Positions 14,159 to 16,828 of a stretch of 16,828 nucleotides of DNA are shown in pieces. This stretch comes from Bacteroidota bacterium (GTDB lineage Bacteria; Bacteroidota; Bacteroidia; Flavobacteriales; Weeksellaceae): assembly GCA_023399595.1 (NCBI GenBank), contig JAEWOR010000022.1, positions 1-16,828 of the forward strand, given 5' to 3'. The translations under genes and the position numbers were made by a program. Below the pieces are notes generated by a model. It did no database searches. It was not told where the DNA came from and saw only the letters and a list, made by a program, of their open reading frames with translations. Within the stretch, counting starts at the first letter, position 1. The number at the start of each line of letters is the position of its first letter.

Positions 14159-14836
14159 ATGAACCAAAAGAAAATTCTCCTTATAGACGATGAACAAGAT
14201 ATTCTTGAAATCCTTTCCTATAATTTGGAGAAAGAAGGCTACGAAATCTACACGGCAAACAACGGAAACGAAGGGATAGAAATTGCTAAAAAGATAATTC
14301 CAGACCTTATATTATTAGATGTAATGATGCCAGAAAAAGATGGTATTGAAACTTGTCAGGATCTTCGTAAATTAAAAGAACTTCAAAAAACGCTTATTGT
14401 ATTTCTTTCCGCTAGAAGTGAAGAGTTTTCTCAATTAGCAGGTTTCCAAGCTGGAGCTAATGATTATGTAGTGAAGCTGATTAAACCCAAAATTTTAATT
14501 TCTAAAGTAAATGCTCTTTTACAATTAACATCGCAAATTTCGGATGCTTCTAAGCTTATTGAAATTGGAGATTTAACTATAGATAAAGACAATTTCAGAG
14601 TTTCAAAAGCAGGGCAACAGTTTTTACTTCCTAAAAAAGAATTTGATTTGTTGTATCTCTTGGCTTCTAATACCGAAAAAGTCTTTAAAAGAGAAGAAAT
14701 TTTAGAGAAAGTTTGGGGGAACGACGTTATTGTAGGCGAAAGAACGATAGATGTACACATCCGTCGTTTACGCGAAAAATTAGGAATTAATACCATTCAA
14801 ACGTTAAAAGGTATCGGTTATAAACTTATTGTTTAA
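14159..14836 (+). CDS. OmpR/PhoB-family response regulator
   Basis: A 225-residue two-component regulator. The receiver domain (about 4-118) has the acidic pair Asp10-Asp11, phospho-acceptor Asp54 in LLDVMMPEKDG, Ser84 in FLSAR and Lys106 in YVVKLIKPK. The winged-helix DNA-binding domain (about 134-225) has LPKKEFDLLYLLA, the recognition segment VGERTIDVHIRRLREKLG and the closing IQTLKGIGYKL. Oddities: the residue after Lys106, normally a cis-proline (KP), is Leu107, and the preceding GADDY-type segment reads GANDY. The gene overlaps or abuts the kinase gene and is preceded by the GTTAA array, which it probably binds. It is closest in build to PhoB/PhoP; phosphate control is inferred. Confidence 0.92.
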   Translation: MNQKKILLIDDEQDILEILSYNLEKEGYEIYTANNGNEGIEIAKKIIPDLILLDVMMPEKDGIETCQDLRKLKELQKTLIVFLSARSEEFSQLAGFQAGANDYVVKLIKPKILISKVNALLQLTSQISDASKLIEIGDLTIDKDNFRVSKAGQQFLLPKKEFDLLYLLASNTEKVFKREEILEKVWGNDVIVGERTIDVHIRRLREKLGINTIQTLKGIGYKLIV

Positions 14837-15890
14837 CTTTAAGTTTTTAAATCTTCTTATTTTGAAATTTTATCGTCTCACCTTTACGGCTTCATGCATC
14901 CTCACCATCATTATGTTATTTTTGGTGGTCTCCTTTGATTCTATAAAAAATCTCTATTATAAAAGTCCTTATTTTAACATAGGAATGGTGGTATGTGCCA
15001 TCCTCATGTTAATTATTAATTACATTATTTTAGAATTGCTCTTTAATTTTTACGGGAAAAAGCAAATTCAGAAAATATCCAATATCCTTCCAGAAGATTT
15101 TATTAAGGGTAGAGAGGAAAGTTTTAGCTTTAAAGAAATTGGAGAAAGATTTTCAGATTTTAATCAGCAGAAAGATTCCGAGATTGATGTTTTAAAACAA
15201 ATGGAAAGTTACCGTAAAGAATATGTGGGTAATATTTCTCATGAGCTTAAAACTCCGCTTTTTTCCATTCAAGGTTATGTAGAAACCCTTCGCGAAGGCG
15301 CTGTAGAAAACTTAAATATCCGAGATAAATACTTAGAAAGAATTGGAATCTCTGTAGAAAGACTTATCACTATTGTTTCAGATTTAGACATGATAAACCG
15401 TTTAGAAGCGGGAGAAATCAGCCTTAATGTTTCCACTTTTGATATCAACCAACTTATAAGGGAAATATTCGAAATTTTAGATCTCGAAGCTCAAAAAGCA
15501 GACGCAAGTCTTCATTTGCTCTCTTTACAACCACAAATTCTTGTAAAAGCAGATAGACACAGGATTTCCCAAGTTCTTATTAATCTTATTTCAAACGCTA
15601 TTCATTACGCTAATCGTCAGGAAGCTAAAATTACCGTTAAAACAACGGTTCTTAAAGGAAAGGTTTTAATAGATGTTATTGATAACGGAATGGGTATAAA
15701 ACCCGATGCTTTACCACGTATTTTTGAACGCTTTTATCGTGTAGAGTCCAGTAGAAGTAGGAGAGAAGGTGGTAGTGGATTAGGCTTAGCCATTGTAAAG
15801 CACATTCTTGAAGCCCACGGCGAAAACATCTCTGTAATGAGCGAATATTTAGAAGGAACACAATTTAGTTTTATGCTAGAAAAAGCCTGA
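14829..15890 (+). CDS. Sensor histidine kinase, PhoR-like (HisKA-HATPase)
   Basis: A 353-residue membrane kinase. Two helices at about 17-35 and 50-73 enclose only about 14 exported residues, so it has little periplasmic sensing domain, as in PhoR. A cytoplasmic linker (75-125) leads to the H-box NISHELKTPLFSIQGY with His138, then the ATPase domain: N-box NLISNAIHY (252-260), G1 DNGMGI (285-290), F-box RIFERFYR, G2 GGSGLGLAI (314-322). No ATG is usable. A TTG at 14829 overlaps the regulator's stop by 8 bases; another TTG at 14862 gives MKFYRLTF. An ATG at 14913 would remove most of helix 1. Overlap implies translational coupling with its partner regulator. No PAS domain is evident. Confidence 0.9.
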   Translation: MFNFKFLNLLILKFYRLTFTASCILTIIMLFLVVSFDSIKNLYYKSPYFNIGMVVCAILMLIINYIILELLFNFYGKKQIQKISNILPEDFIKGREESFSFKEIGERFSDFNQQKDSEIDVLKQMESYRKEYVGNISHELKTPLFSIQGYVETLREGAVENLNIRDKYLERIGISVERLITIVSDLDMINRLEAGEISLNVSTFDINQLIREIFEILDLEAQKADASLHLLSLQPQILVKADRHRISQVLINLISNAIHYANRQEAKITVKTTVLKGKVLIDVIDNGMGIKPDALPRIFERFYRVESSRSRREGGSGLGLAIVKHILEAHGENISVMSEYLEGTQFSFMLEKA

Positions 15891-15947
15891 AAAATTTCGC
15901 AAATAATTTAGAAAAAACTTTTTTAAAAAAAACCTCACAAAAGCTTT

Positions 15948-15976
15948 TTTGTCACTTTTCATTTGTTTTATATTTG
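15948..15976 (+). promoter_or_regulatory. Bacteroidetes-type promoter (-33 TTTG, -7 TATATTTG)
   Basis: TTTG at 15948-15951 is followed after 17 bases by TATATTTG (15969-15976), an exact -7 match. It is the cleanest promoter in the window. Transcription should start near 15982, giving a leader of about 35 bases before the ATG at 16017. Confidence 0.75.
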
Positions 15977-16016
15977 CATACAAATCTAATAGGAAAAGTA
16001 AGCGTTTAAAAAAGTT

Positions 16017-16601
16017 ATGGTTTATAAGGTTCGTGTTATCTTAGACACAAAGGAAGATATCTTTAGGGATATAGAGATTAAGGACAAACAAACTCTTTGG
16101 AACCTGCATTTAGGAATCAAGAGTGCATTTAGTCTTCAAGGAGAAGAGCTGTCAACTTTTAACATTTTAGAAGATGATGGTACAATAGTAAAATCTGTCC
16201 CTTTAGAGGATATGAGTGATGATGGAGACGGAGAAATTATGTCCGATGTTTATCTAAACGAAGCTTTCGAGAAAACAGGAGATAAAATCCATTTCCAATA
16301 TGGTCTTTTAGACCTTTGGGAATTTTTCTGTGAACTTATAGAAATTATTGATGAAACCAAAGGTGTAAACTACCCAATCACTGTTTTCAGATTCGGGAAC
16401 GCACCTCTAAAAGCACCTAGCAAAAGTGGAGGACCTTCTAAAGTTAAAAAATCCGCAATGCCTTTAATGGATGACGATTTTGCTTTTGATGATGACTTTG
16501 GTGGCGGTAATTTTGCCGATGAAGACGACGATTTTAATGATGATGAAGACGACGACTACAACGACGATTTCTTCGAAGAAGAGATCGACGACGAAGCATA
16601 A
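16017..16601 (+). CDS. pRiA4b ORF-3 / IS1096-passenger (TnpR)-like acidic protein
   Basis: A 194-residue protein. Residues 1-130 match the plasmid pRiA4b ORF-3-like family: MVYKVRVILDTKEDIFRDIEI, LWNLHLGIKSAFSL, FNILEDDG, DKIHFQYGLLDLWEFFCELIEI. This family is named after passengers of IS1096 and of an Agrobacterium plasmid, but flavobacterial copies are usually stand-alone chromosomal genes. Here no transposase or terminal repeats are present. A Ser/Lys-rich linker (about 133-148) leads to a strongly acidic tail (about 151-194) made almost wholly of Asp, Glu, Phe, Gly and Asn. The molecular role is unknown; the tail suggests binding to a basic partner or metal. It has its own promoter and terminator. 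Confidence 0.85.
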   Translation: MVYKVRVILDTKEDIFRDIEIKDKQTLWNLHLGIKSAFSLQGEELSTFNILEDDGTIVKSVPLEDMSDDGDGEIMSDVYLNEAFEKTGDKIHFQYGLLDLWEFFCELIEIIDETKGVNYPITVFRFGNAPLKAPSKSGGPSKVKKSAMPLMDDDFAFDDDFGGGNFADEDDDFNDDEDDDYNDDFFEEEIDDEA

Positions 16602-16606
16602 AATTT

Positions 16607-16635
16607 AAACCCTAATTTTTTTTAGGGTTTTTTTG
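16607..16635 (+). terminator. Rho-independent terminator of the pRiA4b ORF-3-like gene
   Basis: AAACCCTAA (16607-16615) pairs with TTAGGGTTT (16622-16630) around a 6-T loop and is followed by a T-run to about 16634. It begins 6 bases after the stop codon. Confidence 0.85.
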
Positions 16636-16793
16636 TGGTTTTCTTTATGTAAAACCTATCCCTTCATCCCATTTCCTTTTGCGAAATAATTCCTTTTTAT
16701 TCTCAATTTCAATTTTCTTTAATCCAAAATTTTTAGAGACTTCCACAAAAAAGCTCAATATCCTATTGATGCCGTCTTTAGGGACTTGCACAA

Positions 16794-16828
16794 GGGGCTA
16801 GAAGGGGTTCACTAAGGGGGTGTAGGGG
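16794..16828 (+). other. Four G-tracts at the window edge (possible G-quadruplex)
   Basis: GGGG at 16794, GGGG at 16804, GGGGG at 16816 and GGGG at 16825 are separated by 6, 8 and 4 bases. In an AT-rich genome this is conspicuous and fits the loose pattern of an intramolecular G-quadruplex. Just upstream, GACTTCCACAA (about 16739-16749) and GACTTGCACAA (about 16783-16793) form an imperfect direct repeat. Otherwise the stretch from 16636 to the end shows no convincing gene. The element may continue beyond the window. Confidence 0.4.

Noticed and set aside
15901..15956. A/T runs after the kinase gene as a terminator
   Set aside because: The possible stem (around AAAAGCTTTT) is weak and AT-only; it is better explained as AT-rich promoter DNA.
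16017..16601. Insertion sequence suggested by the IS1096-passenger family name
   Set aside because: No transposase, terminal inverted repeats or target duplication are visible around the gene.
16645..16797. Minus-strand 50-codon open frame in the right-end gap as a gene
   Set aside because: No ATG, no promoter box, upstream TAG stop within the G-tract region; kept only as part of an observation on the repeat.

Overview
The window is AT-rich and tightly packed. It looks like a chromosomal segment of a Flavobacteriia member, most likely the Chryseobacterium/Weeksellaceae group. The signs are Bacteroidetes-type promoters (-7 TAnnTTTG, sometimes with a -33 TTTG), few Shine-Dalgarno sequences, two TonB-dependent receptors, lipoproteins with LTSC lipoboxes, and small families common in flavobacteria (DUF2752, CCC-motif, DUF5522, DUF4136). 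No phage, insertion sequence, CRISPR array or tRNA/rRNA gene is visible.

Left part (1-2830): a minus-strand BtuB-like TonB-dependent receptor sits under a clear cobalamin riboswitch with its own TAATTTTG promoter. Upstream of it is cytidine deaminase (cdd), whose promoter has a well-spaced -33/-7 pair. Middle-left (2844-6343): a YqjM-type old yellow enzyme; a DUF2752 + CCC-motif membrane-protein pair ending at a strong bidirectional terminator; a convergent DUF5522-DUF4136 lipoprotein operon whose first gene is only 58 codons; a small membrane protein with an HExxH motif; and a decayed minus-strand gene broken by stops and frame changes. Middle (6527-9952): a PLP-dependent ACC deaminase/D-cysteine desulfhydrase family enzyme, a secreted glucosaminidase with LysM repeats, and hemL, with a two-hairpin repeat-like element before hemL.

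Right part (10046-15890): the most interesting region. A TonB-dependent receptor and a downstream beta-helix surface lipoprotein form a minus-strand operon, divergent from an overlapping response regulator/histidine kinase pair of PhoB/PhoR type. The 199-bp gap between them holds six GTTAA/GTAAA elements. Three of them form a direct-repeat array at exact 11-bp steps running into the regulator's TAACTTTG -7 box, the spacing seen in Pho boxes. I infer an autoregulated, nutrient-limitation (plausibly phosphate) controlled outer-membrane uptake island. The substrate is not shown by the sequence.

The right end carries a pRiA4b ORF-3/IS1096-passenger-like acidic protein with a textbook Bacteroidetes promoter and a terminator. 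After it come about 190 bases of non-coding sequence ending in four G-tracts at the window edge.
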